From the NCBI GenBank assembly GCA_028279245.1, contig JANQOE010000109.1, positions 1 to 64,000 of the forward strand: 64,000 bases of DNA, in the 5' to 3' direction. The notes beneath the pieces were generated by a model. That model worked only from the letters and a program-made list of their open reading frames with translations, did not search any database and was not told the origin of the DNA. Position numbers and translations under genes: made by a program. Positions 57,150 through 64,000 of the stretch are shown one piece after another (the first letter of the stretch is position 1; each line of letters begins with the position of its first letter). This stretch comes from Alphaproteobacteria bacterium (GTDB lineage: Bacteria > Pseudomonadota > Alphaproteobacteria > UBA6615).

Positions 57150-58009
57150 AATCGGCCCAACCCGCCAACCGCGCTGGCGTTGCCGGTGAGATAGCGCGCG
57201 GATAACAACAGAATGACCACGCCAGGGATGATGTACAGCATGCTGATCGCACCGGTGATGTCGTTACGTCCGGCGGTCGCGAAGTTGAATAAAAGCAGCG
57301 GCAACGTCACCACACGCCCGCCACCGATCAGCAGCGTGAGGATGTACTGGGCCCAAGAGACGAGAAACGCAAACAGCCCACCGACAACGATGCCCGGCAG
57401 GATCGCCGGCAGCGTCACATACCAAAAGGCCCGAATGGGACCGGCCCCCAGTGTTCGGGCCTGCGCTTCGTAAGACGTATCATAGTTGGCGAACACGCCC
57501 GACATCACGAGGACCATGTACGGCAATGTCGGGATCAGATGCACCAGCATCACCCCGAACAGCGTGTTCGCCAGGCCATAGCGGATGAACAACACATGGA
57601 TACCCAAGGCGACCGCGATCCCCGGCACGATGATCGGCGCCAGGATCAACAGTTCCACAATCGACTTGCCGCGAAACACGTACTGGCCCAACGCCCGCCC
57701 CGCCGGGACTCCAATGATCACCGAAAGAAGCGTTGCCCCGCCGGATATCAGCAGCGTGTCCCGCAGTGATTGCAGCACGCCGGACGTTGGCGAGAAGACA
57801 TATTGCCATGCCCGCAGGCTGTAGTCAGCCGGCAGTACGTCCGGGAAAAACCAACGGAAGCTAAAGGACCAGATCAGCAGCGGGACGATTGGCAGCGCCA
57901 GCCATGTGAGCAGCAGCGATATCACCGCCCAGCGGACGATCACGTCGCGGCGGCCATCTCTAGTCCCCCCCGCCGGCGCGGCCCTGCTAGACTGGTTCGA
58001 CGCGGTCAT
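57146..58009 (-). CDS. ABC importer permease, PotC-like
   Basis: 287 residues, six helices. Helix 1 at about 28-50 ('WAVISLLLTWLALPIVPLLIWSF'); 'SLRDTLLISGGATLLSVIIGVPAGRAL' and the EAA loop 'TSYEAQARTLGAGPIRAFWYVTLPAILPGIVVGGLFAFLVSW' fit the PotC/ThiP class. Overlaps the ATPase gene by 4 bp. Confidence 0.92.
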   Translation of the reverse strand: MTASNQSSRAAPAGGTRDGRRDVIVRWAVISLLLTWLALPIVPLLIWSFSFRWFFPDVLPADYSLRAWQYVFSPTSGVLQSLRDTLLISGGATLLSVIIGVPAGRALGQYVFRGKSIVELLILAPIIVPGIAVALGIHVLFIRYGLANTLFGVMLVHLIPTLPYMVLVMSGVFANYDTSYEAQARTLGAGPIRAFWYVTLPAILPGIVVGGLFAFLVSWAQYILTLLIGGGRVVTLPLLLFNFATAGRNDITGAISMLYIIPGVVILLLSARYLTGNASAVGGLGRL

Positions 58010-58016
58010 GGTCGTC

Positions 58017-58877
58017 TCATCCCGCCCGCAGGTAACGGCGGCTCAGCCTCACATAGGCGTAGATCATCAGGCCGCTCATCACCGTGATGACCATGGCCAT
58101 CGCCATCGCCTCGGGACGCGCCGCCAGATCGACGTCCGTGTAGCTGCGGTACGCAAGCACCGGCAGCGCCACCGGATGATTCTGTCCGAGCAAAAACGGA
58201 ATCTCGAACGCACCGAAGGTAAAGGCAAAGACGATGACGGAGGCCGACAACACGCCGGGCATGATGAGCGGCAGCAGTACGTAACGGAAGCGTTGCCAGC
58301 GATTGGCGCCAAGCGATTGCGCCAGCGCCTCGTAGTCCTGACCGACCGACTGCAGGACCGCCAACACAATCACCCCGATGAACGGCACCTCTTTCCAGAC
58401 ATATTGCAGGATGATGCCGATCGCATAGGGATCGAACACCAGGGCCGGAAAGTCGCTGGTGCGTTCGATAGCACCCGCAGCGTAGGCGATCCGTGCAAAA
58501 AATCCACTCTGCGAAAACAGGTACAGAATACCAACGGCTCCGACGATGTGCGGGATCGTCAGATTGAGTTGAAACAGGAAGGTGATGACCTTCTTTCCGA
58601 CAAAGGTATGCCGCAAAACCAATGCCGCGCCGATCGCCAGAACCGCCGAAATGACGGTAGAAGTGAATGCAATATGGAAGGTCAGCACAAAAGACAGCAG
58701 AAAGTCTTCGTCCGTCAGGACCCACGCATAGGCGTCGAGATTCGGGTCATCGAGGCCGATGATCGGCATATAGTTGAAGCTGCGCGCGAGGCCCAGCCCG
58801 ACCCCACCCAGAAACAGCGCCGCGATGACCACCAGCGCCGGCCCCAACAGCAGGGCGATACGCAACCTATCGGACAA
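58017..58877 (-). CDS. ABC importer permease, PotB-like
   Basis: 286 residues with a TTG start (no ATG or GTG fits; a weak ribosome-binding site). Helix 1 at about 7-27. 'FLLSFVLTFHIAFTSTVISAVLAIGAALVL' and the EAA loop 'DYEALAQSLGANRWQRFRYVLLPLIMPGVLSASVIVFAFTFGAFEIPFLLG' are typical of PotB-class subunits. Partners with the downstream PotC-like permease. Confidence 0.92.
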   Translation of the reverse strand: MSDRLRIALLLGPALVVIAALFLGGVGLGLARSFNYMPIIGLDDPNLDAYAWVLTDEDFLLSFVLTFHIAFTSTVISAVLAIGAALVLRHTFVGKKVITFLFQLNLTIPHIVGAVGILYLFSQSGFFARIAYAAGAIERTSDFPALVFDPYAIGIILQYVWKEVPFIGVIVLAVLQSVGQDYEALAQSLGANRWQRFRYVLLPLIMPGVLSASVIVFAFTFGAFEIPFLLGQNHPVALPVLAYRSYTDVDLAARPEAMAMAMVITVMSGLMIYAYVRLSRRYLRAG

Positions 58878-58931
58878 TTCGCACCATCGGCGGAACAGGC
58901 CACCGCGACACCGGACGTTTACGGCAACAGG

Positions 58932-60167
58932 TCAGCGGCCGACATTCTCGATCCATCCCTTCTCGATGGCCGTCAGCCAGCCACTCGACAGCTCAGGTAG
59001 AGACCGCTCAGCCAGGTCGGCTTCGGGAACGACGGACTCGTGACGCGGCAAGGCATCGAACCGCGCCGCCCATTCGGCCGGCACACGGTCCGGACCGAGC
59101 ACCGTTCGTTCACCCCAGACATCCGGGAGAGCTTTCTCGAATTGTGCTTCGGGGTCGATCAGGAGGTTCGCCAACACCAGCGCCGCCGCCTTGTTCGGCG
59201 AGTTGTCCGGAATGCCGACATAATGCACATTGCCGATTGTCCCATCGTCGAACGCGTAACTGGATGTCGTTTCCGGGAAGGTCCCGTTCATGACGTTAAG
59301 GCCGATTGAGCTTGGCTCATAGGTGACGGTAAAGTCGACCTCTTGGTTGGCGAACAGTTGCGTCAAGGCCGGCGAGCTGTTCGGGTAGGTCTGCCCTCCC
59401 CGCCATAAAAACGGTTCGATCTCGTTCAGCAGCGCCCAGGCTTTCGGCGCAACCTGATCGAACACGGCCTGATCAAAGTCGCCAAGCAGCCCGTCGACCC
59501 CACCCGCCGCGTGATAAAAGACATGGCGAACGAAGACACTACCAGTGAAGTCAGGCGGCGCCGGGTAGGTGAAGCGCCCCGGGTTGGCCTTGATCCAGTC
59601 AAGCAACATGGGAACGGTGCGCGGCGGGTCTTGGACATTGGCCGTGTTATAGCCGATCGCCACCTGAGTCCGGCCCCACGGCACCTCGCAACCATCCACC
59701 GGCGTACCGAAGTCATTTGCAATGGCCGGGTCTTCCCAATTCAGGAACCGGTTGTTCGGCAGGAGGTCGGTATAGCCGCAGAACAACAGGTCAGCCTGCT
59801 TCATCGTTCGGAAGTTCTCACCGTTGATCCAGATGAGGTCGACGGAGCCGCTGTCGGTGACGCCCGCCTCGGCTTCACCGAGGACTGTGTTCACGGCCTC
59901 AACCGTGTCGTTGATGCCCACGCGGTTCAAACGAATATCGTAGCGTTCCTTGAGCTGTCCACCGACCCACTCACTGACATACGTATTGATCGAATCCGAT
60001 CCGCCCCACATGAACCAATTGACGGTACCGCCGTCGGCCGCTGCAACGAGCTCCTCCCACGACATCGCCAGGATCTCGTCGCTGCTTTGGGCCAAAGCAG
60101 CGCCGCTCATCATCGCGAGCGCCGCCACCGATGGGAGCAACGTGCCAAAAACTCTCTTCTTCACCAT
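58932..60167 (-). CDS. ABC importer solute-binding protein, YnjB-like
   Basis: 411 residues with GGAGAGGATAA before the ATG. Signal peptide 1-26 (ending ALAQ). 'GGTVNWFMWGGSDSINTYVSEWVGGQLKERY' and 'GVTDSGSVDLIWINGENFRTMKQADLLFCGYTDLLPN' are blocks I associate with the YnjB/CUT-like Fe or polyamine-class family; 'CEVPWGRTQVAIGYNTA' and 'GVDGLLGDFD' follow. Ligand unknown. The upstream leader of about 200 nt has alternative hairpins, so control at the RNA level is possible. Confidence 0.88.
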   Translation of the reverse strand: MVKKRVFGTLLPSVAALAMMSGAALAQSSDEILAMSWEELVAAADGGTVNWFMWGGSDSINTYVSEWVGGQLKERYDIRLNRVGINDTVEAVNTVLGEAEAGVTDSGSVDLIWINGENFRTMKQADLLFCGYTDLLPNNRFLNWEDPAIANDFGTPVDGCEVPWGRTQVAIGYNTANVQDPPRTVPMLLDWIKANPGRFTYPAPPDFTGSVFVRHVFYHAAGGVDGLLGDFDQAVFDQVAPKAWALLNEIEPFLWRGGQTYPNSSPALTQLFANQEVDFTVTYEPSSIGLNVMNGTFPETTSSYAFDDGTIGNVHYVGIPDNSPNKAAALVLANLLIDPEAQFEKALPDVWGERTVLGPDRVPAEWAARFDALPRHESVVPEADLAERSLPELSSGWLTAIEKGWIENVGR

Positions 60168-60286
60168 TTATCCTCTCCACCGACACCGTGCGGGCCGTGA
60201 CCATGGTGCCGGTACGATCCCGGCCAAGTCGTTGGTTGCACCCGCTCCCTTGATAGATCACCTCATCGTGAGCGAGATGATGCCCC

Positions 60287-60312
60287 GGGTCTCCCACCCG
60301 GCTGCCGGGTCA
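60287..60312 (-). promoter_or_regulatory. Three-arm alternative hairpin in leader of YnjB-like operon
   Basis: On the minus strand the order is ACCCGG-3 nt-CCGGGT-5 nt-ACCCGG. The middle arm can pair with either neighbour, so two exclusive hairpins are possible 120-145 nt upstream of the ATG. A further TCATC/GATGA hairpin follows. It fits none of the riboswitch consensus patterns I know. Confidence 0.3.
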
Positions 60313-60385
60313 CAGTCCCAAAAACGATCCACCTAGCTTTGTTACAACAATAAACGGGACGGCCGGTACCGGCGTATGACTATTC

Positions 60386-61915
60386 GTGATCGAACGACGC
60401 CTCATCCTGGTTCTCGGCGACCAGCTATCGCTTGACATCTCGTCCCTCCGGGCCGCGGAGCCCGGGCGGGATATCGTTCTAATGGCAGAGGTCACCGAAG
60501 AAGCCACCTACGTCAAACACCATAAGAAGAAGATCGCCTTCCTGTTCGCCGCCATGCGCCACTTCGCGGCGGAACTAGAGCAGGCCGGATGGCAGGTCGA
60601 CTACGTCCGGCTCGACGACCCCGGGAACACCGGCTCATTCACCGGTGAGGTCGAACGCGCCGTCGAACGCCATAGCCCATCCCAAGTCGTCGTCACCGAG
60701 CCCGGAGAGTGGCGGGTGCGCCAGGCCATGGATGGCTGGCAAGAGCGTCGGGGCAGGCCGGTGGAGATCCGCGCCGACGACCGTTTCATCTGCGGTCACG
60801 ATGAATTCGCCGCTTGGGCGGCGGGGCGCAAGCAATTGCGGATGGAGTACTTCTACCGGGAAATGCGCCGCAAGACCGGCCTGCTCATGGAGGGGGACAA
60901 GCCGGTGGGCGGCAAGTGGAACTTTGATGCGGAGAACCGCAAACCGCCGAAAGCAGACCTCCTTCTGCCGGAACCCAAGCAGTTCGCTCCCGACCCGACG
61001 ACAGAGACCGTGCTCTCCCTGGTCGACACGCGGTTCGCCAACCATTTCGGCGACCTCAAGCCGTTCTGGTTCGGCGTCACGCGACGAGAGGCCGAAGCAG
61101 CCCTAGCGCACTTTCTGGAGGTCGCCCTCCCATCCTTCGGCGACTACCAGGATGCGATGCTCACCGGCCATCGGTTCCTGTATCACTCGGTCCTGTCGCT
61201 CTACATCAACGCCGGCCTGCTCGACCCGCTTGCGGTCTGCCGAGCCATCGAAGCCGCCAATCACGCTGGTCGCGCGCCGTTGAACGCGGCTGAGGGCTTC
61301 ATCCGTCAGATCATCGGCTGGCGCGAATATGTGCGCGGGATCTACTGGCGCGAAATGCCGGCCTACGCCGAGCGCAACTTCTTCGGTGCCAACCGGCCTC
61401 TGCCCGGTTTCTATTGGACTGGCGATACCGACCTGACCTGCCTAAGGGAAACGATCACCCAAACCAAACAGGAAGCCTACGCCCACCACATCCAGCGCCT
61501 GATGATCACCGGCAACTTCGCAATGATGGCGGGCGTCGCACCGCAACAGATCCATGAATGGTATCTCGCCGTCTACGCCGACGCATATGAATGGGTGGAA
61601 CTGCCCAACGTCATCGGGATGAGCCAGTTTGCCGATGGCGGTGTGCTTGGATCCAAGCCCTATGCCGCCGGTGGCAACTACATCAATCGCATGTCGGACT
61701 ATTGCGCCAACTGCCGCTACGACGTGAAGCAGAAGACCGGCGAGAATGCCTGCCCCTTCAATGCGCTCTACTGGGACTTCCTCGCCCGCAATGCGGTGAG
61801 ACTGCGCGGCAACCCAAGACTGACCCAACAGTATCGAAGCTGGGACCGCATGGAGGCGACGATCCAGCAAGCCTATCGAGACAGTGCCGCCCAGTTTCTC
61901 AACCGCCTGACCTAG
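60386..61915 (+). CDS. FeS-type bacterial cryptochrome/photolyase ((6-4) photolyase class)
   Basis: 509 residues, GTG start. The N-terminal antenna domain begins 'RRLILVLGDQLSLD'. In the FAD domain, C352 ('DLTCLRETI'), C440 and C443 ('SDYCANCRYD') and C456 ('ENACPFN') have exactly the spacing of the four cluster-binding cysteines of Agrobacterium PhrB (350, 438, 441, 454). This marks the FeS-BCP class, which repairs (6-4) photoproducts. 'RLMITGNFAMMAGVAPQQIHEWY' and 'NVIGMSQFADGG' are strong family blocks. Divergent from the YnjB-like importer. Confidence 0.96.
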   Translation: MIERRLILVLGDQLSLDISSLRAAEPGRDIVLMAEVTEEATYVKHHKKKIAFLFAAMRHFAAELEQAGWQVDYVRLDDPGNTGSFTGEVERAVERHSPSQVVVTEPGEWRVRQAMDGWQERRGRPVEIRADDRFICGHDEFAAWAAGRKQLRMEYFYREMRRKTGLLMEGDKPVGGKWNFDAENRKPPKADLLLPEPKQFAPDPTTETVLSLVDTRFANHFGDLKPFWFGVTRREAEAALAHFLEVALPSFGDYQDAMLTGHRFLYHSVLSLYINAGLLDPLAVCRAIEAANHAGRAPLNAAEGFIRQIIGWREYVRGIYWREMPAYAERNFFGANRPLPGFYWTGDTDLTCLRETITQTKQEAYAHHIQRLMITGNFAMMAGVAPQQIHEWYLAVYADAYEWVELPNVIGMSQFADGGVLGSKPYAAGGNYINRMSDYCANCRYDVKQKTGENACPFNALYWDFLARNAVRLRGNPRLTQQYRSWDRMEATIQQAYRDSAAQFLNRLT

Positions 61916-62000
61916 CGCCCAAAAAAACAATCCACATCAAAGACTTGGCGGAAACCCTCCGGCCGCCCGTCTAACTCTGAAGAAGCAACGGAGGATTACC

Positions 62001-62343
62001 ATGCGATCGGCAAAAAATCTGGGCCACGGTATTCGGCCTTTGGGGGCTGCTGCACATCGTCGGCGCCGGCGTCATCATTTCGACAGTGATCGGCCAAATA
62101 TGGCCGCCCGTCCGCGGCGCAGGGCAAGGCCTAGCTGCGCCCGACGCCGTCAATCGCCGCCGCCAGGTCCGCTGCCGTCATGAAATGACGGCCATGTGGT
62201 CCGCGGTCGCCGCCCAACCGAAAGATCTCCTGCCCATCCGGGTCGAAGATGAACGCCGCCGGGATGCTCAGCACACCATCGAAACTGTCGGCTACGTTGC
62301 CGTCCGCCTCGACCACTGGGATGCTCGGATGAATACGGGCTAG
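62001..62343 (+). pseudogene. Small membrane protein gene with probable frameshift
   Basis: An ATG with an excellent ribosome-binding site (ACGGAGGATTACC) starts a frame that turns into Arg-rich nonsense after codon 5, at a run of six A. Removing one A gives 'MRSAKIWATVFGLWG', 'LLHIVGAGVIISTVIGQIW', a clean single-membrane-helix protein. Its frame then runs on opposite the end of the thioredoxin-fold gene. Either a sequencing error or a recent mutation; family not recognised. Confidence 0.4.
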
Positions 62344-62661
62344 CATCCGCCGCATCCGGTTTGGATCGCGCGGCACCAGATCCTCGATCCAATTGACGGC
62401 GATCACGCTGACTTTGTCTTCCCCATTCCCTTCGATGTAGTTGGTAATCTCCCCGAACTCGGCAGCGCAGGGCGGACACCAACTGGCGAAGAACGTGACC
62501 ACCACCGGCCGGCCGTCGAACGCCGCGTCCGTCACCGCGTCACGGATGGCCGGTGCCGCCGCCAACTGTGACCTGACTTGCGCATTGAGCTCGATGGCAC
62601 CCGCCGTCGAGATCTGCATGAACAGAAGAAGACTGCCAACAGCAGCAACCATCCGAAACAT
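62131..62661 (-). CDS. TlpA-like periplasmic thioredoxin-fold protein
   Basis: 176 residues from the ATG of 'MFRMVAAVGSLLLFMQISTAGA', with GAGG 8 nt upstream. Signal peptide about 1-22. Redox CxxC is W61-C62-P-P-C65 in 'VVTFFASWCPPCAAEFGEI'; cis-Pro is in 'SIPAAFIFDPDGQE'. Membership in the TlpA/ResA redoxin family is clear; partner proteins are not evident. It lies between a photolyase and a TIM-barrel protein on other strands, so probably transcribed alone. Confidence 0.88.
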   Translation of the reverse strand: MFRMVAAVGSLLLFMQISTAGAIELNAQVRSQLAAAPAIRDAVTDAAFDGRPVVVTFFASWCPPCAAEFGEITNYIEGNGEDKVSVIAVNWIEDLVPRDPNRMRRMLARIHPSIPVVEADGNVADSFDGVLSIPAAFIFDPDGQEIFRLGGDRGPHGRHFMTAADLAAAIDGVGRS

Positions 62662-62860
62662 GGTACGATCCTCGTGAAACCGTTGGAGGCCAAGCATTCT
62701 GCCCCAGCCGGCGGGCGCGGCAAGCGCCTCACGGAAAGTTGGCATGACGGCGGATTTCCGTGAGATCGGCGGTGCGGAACATTCACGAAACCGCCACCAA
62801 ACGGCAAAGCAGCCCTGGCACGGTCAGCGATCAACATCGGACCTTGGAAGGGAATGACAT

Positions 62861-63793
62861 ATGGGCGAACCGACAGTAACCGGCATCGGCATGAGCATCA
62901 TGGGCGGCAGCCCTAATCTCGACGATCTGGCGCGCAAATTGGACGAAATCGCGCCGATGGACGTCGATGCCGTCGAACTATCGGTGTTCGACGACGACGT
63001 GATCGTTGGCGGCCGCATTCTGCAGGATCGCCTCAAGCGCTACCGTCAGATCTGCGAAGCCCGCCCCTTCCGCTACACCGTCCACGGCCCGCTGCGCAGC
63101 AACCTGATGGATCCGGAGCATGTTGACCTGCACAAGCAGGTCTGCGGCGCGTTCCTGGAGGTCACAGCCGCTGTCGGGGCCGAGGTCGAGGTACACCACA
63201 CCGGCATCATGCCGTCCGGACCGGCCTGGCTGGTCGAGGAATACCACGCCCGCGAAGCGGCGGCCCTGGCCGAGCTTGGCGAAAAGGCGAAGTCGCTCGG
63301 CATCCGCATCGCCGTCGAATGCCTGTTCGCTGAGAAAGGCGAAAACTACACCGCAACACCCTCACGGCTCGCCGAGGAGATCAACGCCGTCGGCAACGAC
63401 CATGTCGTCGCCACCCTCGACTTCAGCCACGCCTACATCCAATGCAACTACCGTGGCCTCGACTATCTTGAGGAGATCAAACAGTTCGCGCCGGTCGTCG
63501 GCCACCTGCACATCCACGACTCTTTCGGCCGGCCGACCACCTTGCCGCCGACCGCCTTCGGCGAAGCCGTTGCTTATGGACAAGGCGATCTGCATATGCC
63601 GCTCGGCTGGGGCGACCTCCCCTGGGACCGGATCCTGCCCGAACTCCCATTCGGACCGCACTCCATCGCCATGCTCGAGATCCGGCACCGGTGGTGGAGT
63701 GAGATCGACCACACCTTGAGCGAGGTGCGGCGCTTCCGCGACATCATCAACACCGCAGCGGAACGGCGCGCCGAATTTAGTCAGGCCGCATAG
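62861..63793 (+). CDS. Xylose-isomerase-like TIM barrel sugar-phosphate isomerase/epimerase
   Basis: 310 residues. AP-endonuclease-2/xylose-isomerase fold: 'VDAVELSVFDDDVIVGG', 'YTVHGPL', 'EVEVHHTGI', metal Glu in 'IAVECLF', Asp and His in 'ATLDFSHAYI', His in 'GHLHIHDSFG', and Glu in 'AMLEIRHRWWSE'. Members epimerise or isomerise sugars or act on inosose-type compounds. No cognate dehydrogenase is adjacent in the window, so function is open. Confidence 0.85.
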   Translation: MGEPTVTGIGMSIMGGSPNLDDLARKLDEIAPMDVDAVELSVFDDDVIVGGRILQDRLKRYRQICEARPFRYTVHGPLRSNLMDPEHVDLHKQVCGAFLEVTAAVGAEVEVHHTGIMPSGPAWLVEEYHAREAAALAELGEKAKSLGIRIAVECLFAEKGENYTATPSRLAEEINAVGNDHVVATLDFSHAYIQCNYRGLDYLEEIKQFAPVVGHLHIHDSFGRPTTLPPTAFGEAVAYGQGDLHMPLGWGDLPWDRILPELPFGPHSIAMLEIRHRWWSEIDHTLSEVRRFRDIINTAAERRAEFSQAA

Positions 63794-63878
63794 CAAGGTT
63801 GATCTCAATCAGTTGCGTCGGGGCAGGTACGCGGCACAATCGGTCGATTGATCGTGCATAGCCGATGGACCGCCCCGC

Positions 63879-64000
63879 ATGCCTGCGACCAACGACGCAT
63901 CGACCAAGGCCGGACTGCTCCGCCGGGCGGATCTGCAAAGCCTGATCGATGCCCTGCAACGCAACGACTACCGGGTCATTGGTCCAACCGTCCGGGATGC
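63879..64000 (+). CDS. Start of probable 4Fe-4S protein (sulfhydrogenase beta-like), cut by window end
   Basis: Only 40 residues are visible: 'MPATNDASTKAGLLRRADLQ', 'SLIDALQRNDYRVIGPTVRDA'. The 'R-x-L-x-x-LI-x-x-L-x-x-x-x-YRVIGPTVRD' opening is what I recall for HydB/AsrA-type 4Fe-4S dicluster subunits found next to hydrogenase or flavoprotein subunits. The cluster motifs themselves lie outside the window, so this call rests on the N-terminus alone. Confidence 0.5.
   Translation, partial: MPATNDASTKAGLLRRADLQSLIDALQRNDYRVIGPTVRD

Noticed and set aside
60324-60355. RpoE/ECF-type promoter (CGATCC and AATAAA) for the photolyase gene
   Set aside because: The spacing is about 19-20 bp, too long for the RpoE consensus I know, and the -35 has a mismatch.
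60168-60360. Thiamine-diphosphate riboswitch before the YnjB-like operon (suggested by similarity of the importer to thiamine transporters)
   Set aside because: The CTGAGA and ACCTGATCTGG-type conserved blocks are absent.

Overview
The window reads as chromosome of a GC-rich alphaproteobacterium, most likely from a Rhodospirillales-type lineage. The evidence is the gene order rplU-rpmA-obgE-proB-proA-nadD-rsfS-rlmH-gpmI-envC-ctpA-(YibQ-like deacetylase)-rppH, which is the usual alphaproteobacterial arrangement, together with an unusually dense set of TRAP, sugar-type and peptide-type ABC importers. No phage, transposase, CRISPR array or rRNA gene was found.

Layout. (1) 1-12.6 kb is a housekeeping block, almost entirely on the minus strand: a SprA-like metalloprotease cut by the left edge, rppH, cell-envelope genes (YibQ-like protein, ctpA, envC), gpmI, rlmH, rsfS, nadD, proA, proB, obgE, rpmA and rplU, headed by a good sigma70-type promoter at 12583-12610. 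(2) 12.6-20.3 kb is a minus-strand catabolic operon: SMP-30 lactonase, TRAP importer (binding protein, small and large permease), a ThDP-dependent enzyme, an Asp/Glu-racemase-family protein and a D-amino-acid-dehydrogenase-like flavoprotein. (3) 20.4-24.7 kb is an ABC exporter (ATPase, FtsX-type permease, HlyD-type adaptor). (4) 24.7-28.0 kb holds an FAH-family hydrolase divergent from a CoA-transferase/CoA-ester-lyase pair. (5) 28.0-37.0 kb is a minus-strand sugar-acid operon: DapA-like lyase, enolase-superfamily dehydratase, MalEFGK-type importer, an IclR regulator joined in frame to a frameshifted SMP-30 lactonase, and a TauD-type dioxygenase. A 17-bp perfect palindrome overlaps its first start codon. 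(6) tRNA-Ser(CGA) at 37.2 kb. (7) 37.4-47.3 kb: GntR regulator divergent from sulfatase, second enolase-superfamily enzyme and a complete Dpp/Opp-type importer. (8) 47.8-55.8 kb: FadR-type regulator divergent from a second Dpp/Opp-type importer and a third enolase-superfamily enzyme. Between its binding-protein gene and first permease gene lies a decayed scar of a former tandem duplication. (9) 56.0-60.2 kb: YnjB/polyamine-like ABC importer. (10) 60.4-64 kb: FeS-type photolyase, a thioredoxin-fold protein, a xylose-isomerase-like TIM barrel protein and the start of a probable 4Fe-4S protein.

Together, regions 2 and 5-8 look like a sugar-acid and organic-acid scavenging island: each unit pairs its own importer with dehydratase, lactonase, aldolase or sulfatase functions, and most have their own regulator. 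Substrates cannot be read from sequence. The most unusual features are the duplication scar at 50.26-51.34 kb, the IclR/SMP-30 joined gene with its frameshift, the putative IclR operator, and perfect hairpins placed directly after three solute-binding-protein genes.
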